Numbered from the stretch's first letter, positions 32,843 to 43,378 are shown. The stretch: DNA of 64,000 bases from Salvator merianae (GCA_003586115.2 QVOM02000049.1:17427470-17491469); one strand, 5' to 3'. The notes: generated by a model not told the origin, from the letters alone. Program-made: numbers and translations.

Positions 32843-34770
32843 TATTTTGCACAATTAGTAGCACTGGAAGTAGGCAGCTTGTGCAGGCTAGCATAGATGC
32901 AAATGAAACCACCACCAAGAAGTCAATGTTCTCATTAGCTCTAGCCAACATGGCCAAAGGATAAACATAATGAGGAATATAGTCCAAACTATGAGGAAGA
33001 CATCAGGTATACTTGTTTAATTTATAAGAAGAAGCAGCAAAACGAGCATAGCTCCAGACAACGTTGTGAGGTCTTAGATTAGCAGCATCTATGGTTCTTG
33101 CTGCAATTGCTTTATTTCATTTATATATGAATTAAGCATTGTATTTATTTTAGAAAACCTGTATCCTCCGTTTTCTTTATAAGGTCAACCTGAAGCCTTT
33201 TAAAAATGCATGTTATGGACTTTTTAACATTAGAAAATATAAATAAAAATGAAACTCTGCAATGGGATGCGAATCAAATTTTATTAGCTTTTTGCTTTTT
33301 TCATCTACAGTACAGAATACAAGAAAAAGGCTTTTAATGCTGAGATGACACTACCTTGTTGTCACTAGAGGGCACCCATAGTCCAATAAAGGGCAAAAAT
33401 GAAAGAAAGGTTGGAGGTAACTTGTTAGATCCCTTTATGAGAAGCACTTACAACCAGCAGCAGTAAAATACCTTAATTAGGATCAACTAAAGTAAAGGGA
33501 TGTGCAAAAAATCTTGCAAACAACATACAAACTGCCCAAAGATCAAAGCCCTTACAGGTCCAGCCCTCTCTCTACAAAAGCGAGTGTTGAAGGTGTTTGC
33601 AAGTAACCCTAAGTTGCCTCTCTGACTTTCCTTACATCACCTCATGACCTTCTTTGCACCTGAAAGAGTGAACTGCACTTGATACATAAGGACATCATCA
33701 ATCTGCCCAATGTAATTTCAGGATTCCCGGACCTTCCTCTGGCCCCCACCAAGACTGTACAAGTACAGGAAGCCTAGGGTGGCTGAGTCAGACAAGCGAT
33801 GTGCCCACCTGGCTGCTTCTTCAGGTGCTGAGATGCCGTGGCATAGCATGGCAAGACATGGCAGCTGGCCTACAAGACATGTTGGACCAGATTGTTCTGC
33901 AGCACCCCTAAGCTCAGCAATCTGTGCAGCCACATGGTTTGCACATGGCCATAAAGCCGCCCCTCCCTGGACCTCCCCGAGGCCCCTTCCTTACTTCTGC
34001 CCAGATCCAGATTCTTTTGCCCATCCCACCGCTGCACTTGGTAGCACAGGTGGAAGTGGACCTGATGGGAAGCCCTAATGTGCAGAGGAGATTCTATTTT
34101 GCTCCCAGATGACTTTTTATCATGAATGATCAGCAGAAAGACTTATTTATATAACATAAAAAAAACCTCATGCAAGTATCAGGAACATGGGAAGATGTGC
34201 AACAGGGATTCAGCATGGAGCAAAGAGTTAGAAGTCTTTTCTCCTGTAAGATGGCTTCAGGCCGGTTGTGCCTCTACTTTCATGGCAGGTGGCTCTGTTC
34301 AGGGTGGATGGGGAGGCACTACAGAAAAAGGCGTCCTCTGTATCTCCATTTCCAGAGCACAGATGCATCAATTTGAGCAGTGCCTCCGTACAGGACAGGA
34401 AAAAGCACCTGCCTAGGAAGTGCCTCAGATAGTGATTATGCCAGGAACGGTGCAGTGTGATCGCCCCGAGGTGCCCCAAACCAATGAAAGCAGGGACAGG
34501 GGGGCAATGGGCACCTTCTCTGGACAAAGAGGGTACCTGTGATATGTAAGCGGAGACGCAGCCCTTCGGTTTTAGAGAAATGAAAATATAAAAAGACATG
34601 ATCACAGCTTTCTTACTTCACCTGTTTCTCTCAAAACCAGGAAATTATCACGGCAGCCCTACACTACAGGCCTGTTGTATGGGATGTACTTAAGGAGTAA
34701 GCAAACATCACAGAACCCAAAGAGGTCCTGAGAATACATGTTATCAAATTGCAGTGTTAATAGAAGATGT
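32843..34770. other. Unassigned DNA, about 1.9 kb
   Basis: AT-rich to about 33700, then a GC-richer patch at 33720-34560 with 99- and 125-codon frames that have no motif. I could not link the GC-rich patch to any repeat family in the window; it may be an old transposon or unique sequence. Confidence 0.35.
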
Positions 34771-34772
34771 GG

Positions 34773-35133
34773 AGGACTTGTTCGCACTTGACCCTTAGTG
34801 AACAAGCAGATGCTCACTGGGTGAGTGCATTCCTGTGGCAATGATCGGGAATGTCTAGATCGCTTTTGGACAGCAGCGTTCACACCTGGTGTGAACGTTG
34901 CGAGTGGGCGGGGGCAGTGTGGCTGCAGCTGCACAGTCATGTGCCATGTCCTGATCACCATGGCAATGACTGGACGTTGCCATGGCAGCTGTCATGGAGA
35001 TCGGGCCTGCATTTGCACTGTGAGTGCTGGTGGTCTGGTAGAGGACCATTCTAGCACTCACAGTGCGAACGGCTTCCGTGCTGCTGGCTCTTTATCACAG
35101 TACCATTCTAGGCTGATCAGTGCAAAAAGGCCC
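34773..35133. mobile_element. P4 MITE, copy 3
   Basis: It starts near GGACTTGTTCGCACTTGACC and ends GATCAGTGCAAAAAGGCCC. The interior has CAGCAGCGTTCACACCTGG, CATGTCCTGATCACCATGG and TTGCCATGGCAGCTGTCATG, shared with 25528, 55740 and 58965. Confidence 0.7.
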
Positions 35134-35673
35134 ATAGTATTGCACTGAGATAAACCATGAGTGGATTTACTTGTGAAGAGGAAATGCCATAAAGGATGTG
35201 TGAATGAAAATGTTGTCCTCTAATGTCTCATATAAAGAAGGAAATCACACATCTTTCCTGCAAAGACGTAGCAGGAACTCATGCTTCTTTTTGCAGGGAA
35301 CACCTGCACGTTCTTCCTTTGGCAAGCACTGTGGAAAATTGCATAAGGATGTTATTTTGCACTTTTTGTTCCTTCTTCCATGCCACAAAAGAAGCTGCTA
35401 GTACCCCCCCACCAGTTTTCTAGCCAAACAGGGGGAAAAAACTCCTGGCAAGCTGCAACACAACCTACAAATTCAGTGTGCAATGGAGGCCTATATGTGA
35501 AAAACTATGGACTGAGTCTACAAAATGGAATCTGCTGGAGAACATGACCAGCAACAAGACGAGATGAAATATTCTACATCTAGATGAAGGCAGAGATAGG
35601 CTTGTGTGACAAAACATAGGGTGGAAATGGGACTTGACCCAAACGTCTTCTGTGTATCTCAGGGTGTCTCCGT
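35134..35673. other. Unassigned DNA
   Basis: Nothing recognised. Confidence 0.4.
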
Positions 35674-35853
35674 GACCTTTTCTGCACTTGGCTTTATTCT
35701 GGATTATATCCCAGAATAAGGACCTGTTATCTCCATGCTAGTGCAGATTACAGCATGCCCTGGGTTGGGCCTGCCATAGTTTATACTAGCATGTAGACGG
35801 CAGGTCCCTATTCCAGGATATAATCTTCAATAAAGCCAAGTGCAGAAAGGGCC
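35674..35853. mobile_element. P1 MITE, complete
   Basis: This 180-bp palindrome runs from GACCTTTTCTGCACTTGGC to GCCAAGTGCAGAAAGGGCC. Arms contain GATTATATCCCAGAATAAGG and its mirror, with GCATGCTAGTGCAGAC-like words in the centre. Confidence 0.85.
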
Positions 35854-35859
35854 CATACG

Positions 35860-36175
35860 ACAAGAGAAGATCCCATAATTGCTTCTTGCCATCACCACAC
35901 AGATGCAGCAGACAATTACAGGTTTTTACCTGTGTCTCTGTGTCCTTTCATTATCATTGCTTTTACAGCTACCTAGAAGCCAGTCAAGCACCAACCTACT
36001 TCCCTGCAGACAGGTAAGCACCATCACTATTATGGAAAACATTATTGCTGGATTTCCCATAGTAGCAATATTAGGGGATTTTTACCTCAATATCCCAGGA
36101 CTATGTGTGGCATTCCTGATTTGGTCCTGGGAGAATCTCGGATTTTAGCCCATATCTTGAGGCTTGTCTAAAGTC
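35860..36175. mobile_element. Family T element
   Basis: It starts with an AGAAGATCCCATAATTGCTTC end, continues through ACTTCCCTGCAGACAGGTAAG and CCCATAGTAGCAATATTAG, and ends GGATTTTAGCCCATATC. It abuts a P1 copy. Confidence 0.5.
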
Positions 36176-36665
36176 ACAGTACAAATGTTTCTTGTGCAGG
36201 GTGCCTGATTTGAGAATAGTGAAGTTGTGAGGGACAAAAGCAAAGCAGATTTCTTCCCCACCTCACCAGTTGCGTTACCCATGGGCCTCTTGAACAGTCT
36301 CTTGGAAGCCTTTGGGAATGGCTATCCTCAGACCCTGAAGAAAGAGCAGCCCTTTAAAAAGGTTTACTATAGCTGCATACCTAACAGGGAATTCATCTCC
36401 ATTTCGTTCTGTTGGACCACTGCTTGGAGGGCGTGCCGGCTTCACTGTAAGATGTTTGGGGAAAGGATGTGACAAAAATACGGGAGTGATTCCGTCACTC
36501 TGCTTTGTTAATCAACAAAGCGAAGAAAGGGGGAGAAATATAACACCTCCTCCTCCTCCTCCTAGCAGGCCTGTTCTACATCCAAAAGTTTTTAAGTAAA
36601 AAGAGGTGCTTTTTCCTAGGCATGCCTTTCTACTGAAGAATATAAAATGCTAAGTAGGGCCAACA
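36176..36665. other. Unassigned DNA
   Basis: A short (CCT)n run lies at 36547-36564. Opposite-strand frames at 36227-36475 have no motif. Confidence 0.4.
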
Positions 36666-36673
36666 CCAGAGGT

Positions 36674-36815
36674 TGCATCCGGACCTTGCTTACTTATTCT
36701 GCTGCATTTGGATATTCTGAAATAAAGCATGGCTGTTCCGGAATATCCATGCTTTATTCCGAATATTCAAATATGGCAGGATAAGTAAATATAACAAGTA
36801 AATAAGCTGCAGCCA
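36674..36815. mobile_element. Family G MITE, copy 3
   Basis: It runs from GTTGCATCCGGACCTTGC to GTAAATAAGCTGCAG, with TTTGGATATTCTGAAATAAAGC and its mirror forming the arms. CCAGAG occurs on both flanks, possibly part of a decayed target duplication. Confidence 0.7.
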
Positions 36816-37015
36816 GAGATGCTATTTATTGACATTTTCTGCATAACAGAGGCTCACACCAGCTAGAGATGGACAGAATTTCATTACTTCACATGATATG
36901 TGATAATGTGCAAAATTCACAACCATTGAGTGTATGTACTGAAATGCAAGTATCCTGCCAAATCTGCACTCATCTGAGACCATGTCTCTAATTCCCTGGG
37001 AAAGGAGTTTGGTAA

Positions 37016-37213
37016 CAGTGGCAGCCGGCAGCTTTAAGCCTTGGTGTTTGCAACCCGTGCAAAGCGCGTCATGGCCATTTGTGGGGCCTCCAGGCCTCCA
37101 TACTGCCTCAGCAGGTCGCTAGGCAGTACGGAGGCCCGGAGGCCCCGTGAACGGCCATGGGGTGCTTCGCATGGGGTGCGAACACCAAGGCTTAAAGTTG
37201 CCGGCCGCCACTG
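37016..37213. mobile_element. hAT-type palindromic MITE, family H1, copy 3
   Basis: This 198-bp near-perfect palindrome starts CAGTGGCAGCCGGCA and ends TGCCGGCCGCCACTG. It is flanked by a perfect 8-bp duplication TTTGGTAA at 37008-37015 and 37214-37221. It is the best-preserved copy and defines the family ends. CpG-rich, non-coding. Confidence 0.9.
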
Positions 37214-37221
37214 TTTGGTAA

Positions 37222-37520
37222 AGCATCTTCTGCCACTGTATCCCTATTTGTGGCAGCAGTAGGTGCCTTGCGGCAGTCATGCCACCTTATTATCAAGCAT
37301 GATTGCCAAGCGGAGGTGCCGTTCATTGCAGGGTGGCATTTTCTGCCCTAACCAAAGGCGTCCCCAGCTGCTGCTGAAAATGATGCTTCCACTCTGTACA
37401 GTGGGGATATAGAGGTGTCATTTTCAGTGGAGATTGTAGCACTATGTCCACAAGCCCAGGAAGAGACCCTTTTCATTTGTAAGTGTCGACCCAGCCTGAA
37501 TTTTGCACAATGGTTCTTTA
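37222..37520. other. Unassigned DNA
   Basis: GC-moderate sequence with repeated GGCAGCA and GTGCC words but no clear element. Confidence 0.35.
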
Positions 37521-37524
37521 TTTT

Positions 37525-37745
37525 TTTATATATAGAAGTGTATTTATGGCATTTGTATTCTGCCTTTCCTCAAAAGAGTCCAATCTGACATGCATCATTC
37601 TTCACCCTCCATTTTCAAAACCACCCTGTGAGGTTGAATGACAGTAACTGGCTAAGGTCACTCGATGAACTTTCTGGCCACATGGGGCTTCAGAGCCAGG
37701 GACTTCATCTGCCCTGCACTCTAGCTGCAGAACTAGATTAAGGAA
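37525..37745 (-). mobile_element. MIR-like SINE with L2-type tail
   Basis: Plus-strand words TGGCATTTGTATTCTGCC, TTTTCAAAACCACCCTGTG and GGTTGAATGACAGTAACTGG are the reverse of the MIR-type core and tail. The order TTTATTTT, tail, core reads right to left, so the element is on the minus strand. The tRNA-like head is degraded. Confidence 0.6.
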
Positions 37746-38195
37746 TGGCATTTGCACAATATATACATTTATGGGAAAAACAATGTCAAAGTAGCATGGA
37801 AATAAGCTAGGAAAATTTACTAGCAAAGATGGGGAGAAAAATTGCTACATAATACACATATTAAGAGTTTGTGTAAAAATACTGACCTAACTTCAGACTC
37901 CTTAAAGAATGCTAGCATTTTCCCCAAACATATGTTGTCGGACTAGTGTGGACTCCTTCAGCACAGTGCCAGACTGAACTTACAGGAGTTCACTACGCCC
38001 ATCCCTTTTGTTCCTTTGTTTCTTTTTCTTTTCTTATTATTATTTTTTGCATGTACAGTAAATTCCTGGAAATTCAATCTGGTACTGTGCCAAGGGAGCT
38101 TCATCAGATGCCTGATTGCTGGCACATAAAATATAGTGCTGGATTTCCACACTGTCTTTGTAGGACAGGGAGGTGTCAGTGTCACTTAAGGAAAC
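37746..38195. other. Unassigned DNA
   Basis: No recognised element. Confidence 0.4.
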
Positions 38196-38204
38196 TGTAC
38201 ACTC

Positions 38205-39491
38205 CTCCTTAAGAGGACCTCCTTGGATCCAGAGGCTTTAAATAACTACTGCCCAGTTGCTAGTATCCCCTTTGTGGGCAAGGTGCTGGACAGAGTGGTG
38301 GCTAACTGCAGATTTGTTTGGAGGAAAAGGATTATCTAGAACCATTCCAGTGTGGATTCAGGTGGGGATTTGACAGTGAGACTATCTTGGTCACCCTGAT
38401 GAATTATCTTTATTAGGAGAGGGATAGGAATGCTGCAGCCCTGTTGGTTCTCCTTGGTTTTTGATCATCCATCCATCCATCCAACCATCCATCCAGAAAT
38501 GCATGTCAGAAACTCATATCCTACTGAAATGGCTTCAGTACTTCTCTTCCTATCTCACTGGGGAACTTAGGAGTTTTCTTGAGGAGTCTCTAGGAATTGG
38601 TTCTGTCTCCTATGCTCTTTAACATTATATGAAACCTCTGGGAGAGATCATCAGGACTTTTGAAGGGAAGTGTCATCAATATGCTGATGACATCAAACTC
38701 TGTCTCTCCATTCCTCTGAGTCAGGGGAAGAAGTTCAGGAGTTTGATCACTCAGAGGTAGTAATGAGCTGGATGTGAAGCTGAATCCACACACAACAGAG
38801 CTACTCTGTGTCATGAAGTCTGGAGTCCCAGAAATTTAGGAGCACCCAATTCTGAACGGAGTTGTTTTGCCCCTCCCAAAACAGGTGCATGACTTGGGGG
38901 GGTTCTTCAGGATTTGTCGCTGTCATTTGAGACCTAAGTGCAGTGGTAGCCAGCAGTGCCTACCGCCATCAACTGCTGTGAGTTCTGGATGGATGCACAT
39001 CATGCTAATCTTGAAAGATCTGCACTGGCTGCTTATTTGTTACCATGACCAATTCAATATGTTGATTTTAACATACAAAGTCTTAAATGACTTGAGCCTT
39101 GGTTATCTGAAGGACTGTCTTCTCCCATATACACCTGCCTGACTTTTGAAATCACAAGGAGAGGACCTTCTTGTAGTTCTGTCTCTCTCAGAGATGCAAG
39201 AGGCAGTGACATGCAAGAAGGCCTTTTCTGTGGTGGCCCCAACTCTGCAATAGACTTCCTTTGGTGGTTCACCAAGCACCTACTTTTAATGGTTTCCAGT
39301 GCCTGGTTAAAACACAACTTTTCACCCAGGCCTGTGATATTTAGCTTCCTCTGAGTGCTGCCCTGCCAAAGAAAGAAGAAAGGAGGGTTGTATTTCAGGT
39401 TGTTTTGTGCACTGGGACCTTCTGGTAAAGGGCAGGATAGAGATTCTTAAATATATATGAATGAATGAATGAATGAATGAATGAATGAATG
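38205..39491 (+). mobile_element. L2 LINE, palm to 3' tail, degraded
   Basis: The RT frame is recognisable in pieces: NNYCPVASIPFVGKVLDRVV near 38235-38300, LLVLLGF near 38445, the catalytic box HQYADDIKLCLS at 38674-38709, LTYKVLNDLSLGYLKD near 39070-39115, and KKAFSVVAPTL near 39210. Stops and frameshifts separate them. The element ends in a GGCAGGATAGAGATTC terminus and a (TGAA)n tail at 39459-39491. It was a non-LTR retrotransposon, now inactive. A (CATC)n run at 38466-38495 sits inside it. Confidence 0.88.
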
Positions 39492-40380
39492 TTGAGGTGG
39501 CAGGTCAGCAGGACCCCAACATAGTATCAGAGCTGTATCTGGCAGGTTGCTGGTATCTTTAACATGTCTAGAGGACCCCTTATGGAAAATATTTCACAAA
39601 ATGATATAGAAAAAGGCAAAATGAAATTTATTCTGGAAAAATTGATGCCAAGAAAATGAAGGCTCCAAGAGATCAGTACGCAAAACTTCTTGGCTTGTAT
39701 ACTCTCCGCTTTGGGTTAAGGAAATAACTTCTGCAAGATCATTGAAATCCTAGGAGTGCAACGGTATGGTTCTTTAGGTTTATGAGTCTGTAGCACATAG
39801 TATCCCTTTATATTTCCTACTTAACTGAACCTCTATGAACCAAGAGATGGAATCTAAGAGGATGCTGCAATCTCTTAGCTTCTGTCATGTTTTGTCTGAA
39901 ACATTATGTACATTTTCCAGTAGCTTTTTTCTCTTAAATAAATAAATAATTTGTTTATTTAAAGAAGTTGACTTGTCTGGTGGGAACATCAGGTAACCCA
40001 GAGGGCTGGTAGAGTGATTTAAGCATTGCATAATAAATAACTGAAGTAACTGTGACAACATTCCTTTCTTTTTTTTCAGATAGCAATGCAAGAATTCTTT
40101 TTTGCAAACAACCTTTTTCAAAGTTTTGACATGATTCGAAGTTTGTACAGAGAGCATTGCCTAAATTTAAAAGTATATAGACCAAAACCTTTAAAAATCT
40201 GGAAAGAAAAAACAAAATGTTATATGATAACAAAGGTATATGGGGGGGGGGGGGGATGGCTAAATGCGAAGGGAATTTCACCATTTCAACTGCAAACTTA
40301 CCCACTAACCTAAGAATGAGCGCCAGTGAATCTGGTTGAGTCTTACCTTTGAGTTGAAATGTATAACTACATGTTGGTAT
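39492..40380. other. Unassigned DNA with G14 run
   Basis: A run of about 14 G lies at 40241-40254. No gene or repeat family was recognised. Confidence 0.4.
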
Positions 40381-41003
40381 GGGCCTGTTCGCACTTACAA
40401 CGGTATAACAGTATAACTAGCACTGTTCAGGCCAGTAGGGTTCGGGTACAGAGAGAGGTCTTCGCACTTGTCAGTGTTGGAACACTCCGCAAGCCAACCA
40501 GCGCTGGACACAGTGCGAATGGGAGCGTACTAGTTCAGTAGCTGTGTTTGAACCCAGAGGGGCTGTGTTTGAACCCAGAGGGTCTGTGTTTGAATCTAGA
40601 GGGTCTGTGTTTGAACTTAGAGGGTCTGTGTTTGAATCTAGAGGGTCTGTGTTTGAACTTAGAGGGTCTGTGTTCGAACCTGTGTCCGAAAAGGCCACCA
40701 GGGTCCGGACCCCAAGGTCTGACCCAGGGTGCAAACTGGCAGACTGCGCCTGCGCGACCCCGCCGGTCCCGCCCCGCCGCCATTTTGAACCTGGAAATGG
40801 TGCGAACGCACCTTCCCTGATCCTCATCTGATCGTGCAGGTCGGGTTGGAGACTACAAATTAGTTGACCACAGCTGGTTGGATTCAGGTAAGCATTAGGT
40901 GGGTTTTAGTAGATTTCAGGTCAGCTGGGGCTGTTCACAAGTGCGGATCCTGCGTTCTAGCATGCGTCCTGAAACATACCACTTGCTAAGTGCGAACAGG
41001 CCC
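40381..41003. mobile_element. P2 MITE with internal 21-bp tandem repeat, copy 1
   Basis: The ends GGGCCTGTTCGCACTTAC and AAGTGCGAACAGGCCC are flanked by TAT at 40378-40380 and 41004-41006. At 623 bp it is colinear with 60169-60691. It is GC- and CpG-rich. The internal tandem array (40543-40680) explains the longer size. The 3-bp, AT-rich target and GGGCC ends fit PIF/Harbinger-like MITEs; no transposase frame is present. Confidence 0.85.
40543..40680 (+). repeat. 21-bp minisatellite inside P2 MITE
   Basis: There are six full units of TGTGTTTGAAYYYAGAGGG plus TC, and a partial seventh. Units alternate between GAATCTAGA and GAACTTAGA variants, suggesting duplication of a two-unit block. Because 21 is divisible by three, all frames stay open and give periodic peptides on both strands. 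Confidence 0.9.
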
Positions 41004-41070
41004 TATGTTCCTTTCGGATTATATGTTACCTGCATTTAAATGTGAAGAGTATATTAAACTATATGCAAAT

Positions 41071-41270
41071 GGAAGTGGCTGTAGCTCAGTGGTAGAGCAA
41101 ACTCCCTGGACAGCAGAGTGTTGTTGGTTCAATCCCCAGCCTCTCCCTGGAAACAGGCAATGGCAAACCACTTCTGTATCTTTGCCAAGAAAACTGCATA
41201 GAAATACCCACGGAGACACCATGCAGTCAACTAAGACTCCATGCCATGACTCGGTGGTACTCAACAACAA
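41071..41270 (+). mobile_element. tRNA-derived SINE with (ACA)n tail, copy 2
   Basis: A box TAGCTCAGTGGTAGAGC at 41082-41098 and B box GGTTCAATCC at 41126-41135 are intact. The body (CAATGGCAAACCACTTCTG, GCCAAGAAAACTGCATAG) matches the copy at 7317, and the tail CAACAACAA is short. Intact promoter boxes mean it could be transcribed by polymerase III. Confidence 0.88.
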
Positions 41271-42385
41271 ATTCCCATCTAGGCATACTTCATACTTAAC
41301 AATATGTGCTTTCTTTAGAAAAATGTGATTTGTTTGAATCTTTGAACCTAGCCCATAAAATTACATATGGATTGTTTTCTGGTAAGAAACCATGATGTGA
41401 AGCTGTGTCCTGTTGTTGGTGAATCAGTGTGGTTTGATATTATAACCCAAGACTTGCTTAAGCTCAGATAGTTTGGCTATCCCAATCCAAATTCTAGCAA
41501 TATCAAAAAAGAGGTGCTGTCAAACCCACAAAGCTTTTGAGAAACAAGGCATGGCTTGATTGCTTGTCTATTGGATCACCAGGTTCTTTATCATGGACGG
41601 ACACCATAATTGGTCATGTCTCTACAGCAACAGCAGAAGGGTGGAGGACAAGCTAAAAGAGAAAATCTTATGTGTGTTCTTGCCTGCCATCAACATAGCA
41701 AGCAGCAGAGGAGGCAGTTCTGTTGTTTGCATGTGCCAGTGGCTGCCATTACTGCCGCCATTCTGTGTCCAGCCCACAGGGGCAACCAGCTGAATACACA
41801 GCCAACATATCATGAAAGCTTGCATAATACACAGCAACTTCTAGTTCCACCACTATGGCTGCATAGAACTTATGCTGTAGACTGCTGGCAGATGCCACAT
41901 TATGTGAGAGATTCTCAAATGCATCCTTAGCATCAGCTGCAGAAATGTTGTGAATAACTATGATGAGTGTATTCCACTTCAATGTATATAAACAAACCTT
42001 TCCAGAAATCAATTAAATACATGAGAAAAAAGACTAATTATACACCCATTCTCCCAACAAATTACTGATGCCCAAACTGAAGGAACAGAATACAGAACAA
42101 TTTATGAAGTGGCATGTTAAAGGCTATCAATTTTGGGAGGCATAATGTTTTCCGACTTCTGCAGCTACCCTTGTTTGGAGCTGATAAACTCCACAATGCT
42201 TATGATACCATCATCTGCTTCTTCTCTGCTTCCCAGGTGGAACAGAAGCCTACAGAGAGAATGAAAGAAGCAGAGATTAATATGATAAAATAAAGTTAGA
42301 CATATTGAAGTTTGAGAATAGGTGTGGATGAGAATTAAGGACTGTCTCTACAGACATCTGAGACAGAAAGCATAGATTGAATTGT
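41271..42385. other. Unassigned DNA, about 1.1 kb
   Basis: No recognised element. Overlapping frames at 41560-42012 show no domain. Confidence 0.4.
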
Positions 42386-42605
42386 TTCTGCACTTACCTT
42401 ACTGGACTGCTCCAGCAAGAATGGGTCAAGCTGAAGCAGACCACTGCCTGATCCAATCTTCCTGTCCTGGAACAAGGCAGTTCCCGTTTGGATGGCTGTT
42501 CTGGGACACCTCCTGTACTATCCCCAAAGATTGTGTAAACTTTGGAGCCATTGTATTTTCCTATGGCCAGGAACTATGCTTTCTAACTCAGATGTCTGTA
42601 GAGAC
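42386..42605. mobile_element. P5 MITE fragment, copy 3
   Basis: TTTCTGCACTTACCTTACTGG, TGGAACAAGGCAGTTCCCG, ATGGCTGTTCTGGGACA and CCAAAGATTGTGTAAAC match 45560-45720. It is cut off just before the P3 element at 42613. Confidence 0.65.
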
Positions 42606-42612
42606 AGACCTT

Positions 42613-43189
42613 GGGCCTGTTCGCACTGAGATCGGTAGACCGTTCCCAGTAATTGGCTTTGGACCGGAGAGGTTGGAGAACGCTGGCTGCCATTCGCACT
42701 CCCAGCCAGAGGAACGGACCCGAAGCCGACCAGCAGAGGGAATAGTGCGGATGGCATCCGCTAGTTAGGTACCGCACTCCATACCATCGAGCTCCGCTTC
42801 GTAACCAGAGGGCTCCTTACGGAGTCAGCTTCGTAACGGCAGGTAGGCTGTCATGCCCAAAGAGCTATCCCGGGCACGAAGCACCGGACCGGAGTATGAA
42901 GCACCGGACCGGGGTATGAAGCACCGGACCACGCATGCGCAGCCGCGCCAGCCCCGCCCTGCCGGCATTTCAAATGCGGACGGGAGTGTGAAAGCACCTA
43001 CCTCGATCTTCACTCCATCACGCAAGTCGGAATGAAGACAAGCTTTTACTTGTCTTGCCTTACCCAGGATCAGGTACGAATTGGGTACGATGTGGTTTGG
43101 ATCGGGTGAGGCGCGCGCCCGCGGCAGTGCAAAAGCTCCGTTCCAGTGAACGGACAAGAATGGACTACCGCTGTAGTGCGAACAGGCCC
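42613..43189. mobile_element. P3 MITE, CpG-rich, copy 1
   Basis: The ends GGGCCTGTTCGCACTGAG and GTAGTGCGAACAGGCCC bracket 577 bp that match 62770-63339 in the opposite orientation. The interior is unusually CpG-dense. It contains a short tandem array of 20-bp GAAGCACCGGACCGG-type units at 42877-42930. The flanking triplets (CTT and ATA) do not match here. It shares only its ends with P2, so one enzyme could have moved both. No transposase frame. Confidence 0.85.
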
Positions 43190-43256
43190 ATAAACTCTTA
43201 TCTACAGCTATATTCAAGCCTCAATACATATAGCTTTCGCTGATCACATTCAGCTC

Positions 43257-43378
43257 TCCTTCCTTCCTTCCTTCCTTCCTTCCTTCCTTCCTTCCTTCCT
43301 TCCTTCCTTCCTTCCTTCCTTCCTTCCTTCCTTCCTTCCTTCCTTCCTCCCTCCCTCCCTCCCTCCCTCCCTCCCTCC
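43257..43378 (+). repeat. (CCTT)n then (CCCT)n microsatellite
   Basis: About 90 bp of perfect CCTT units shift to about 32 bp of CCCT units near 43347. It is a 120-bp pure pyrimidine strand. Minus-strand EGRK-type frames are artefacts. Confidence 0.97.

Noticed and set aside
38867..39142. 91-codon frame as a host gene
   Set aside because: Its C-terminal part LTYKVLNDLSLGYLKD is L2 reverse-transcriptase sequence.
40471..40831. Overlapping 82-118 codon frames with periodic peptides on both strands
   Set aside because: They are the 21-bp tandem repeat of the P2 MITE read in several frames; copy 2 lacks them.
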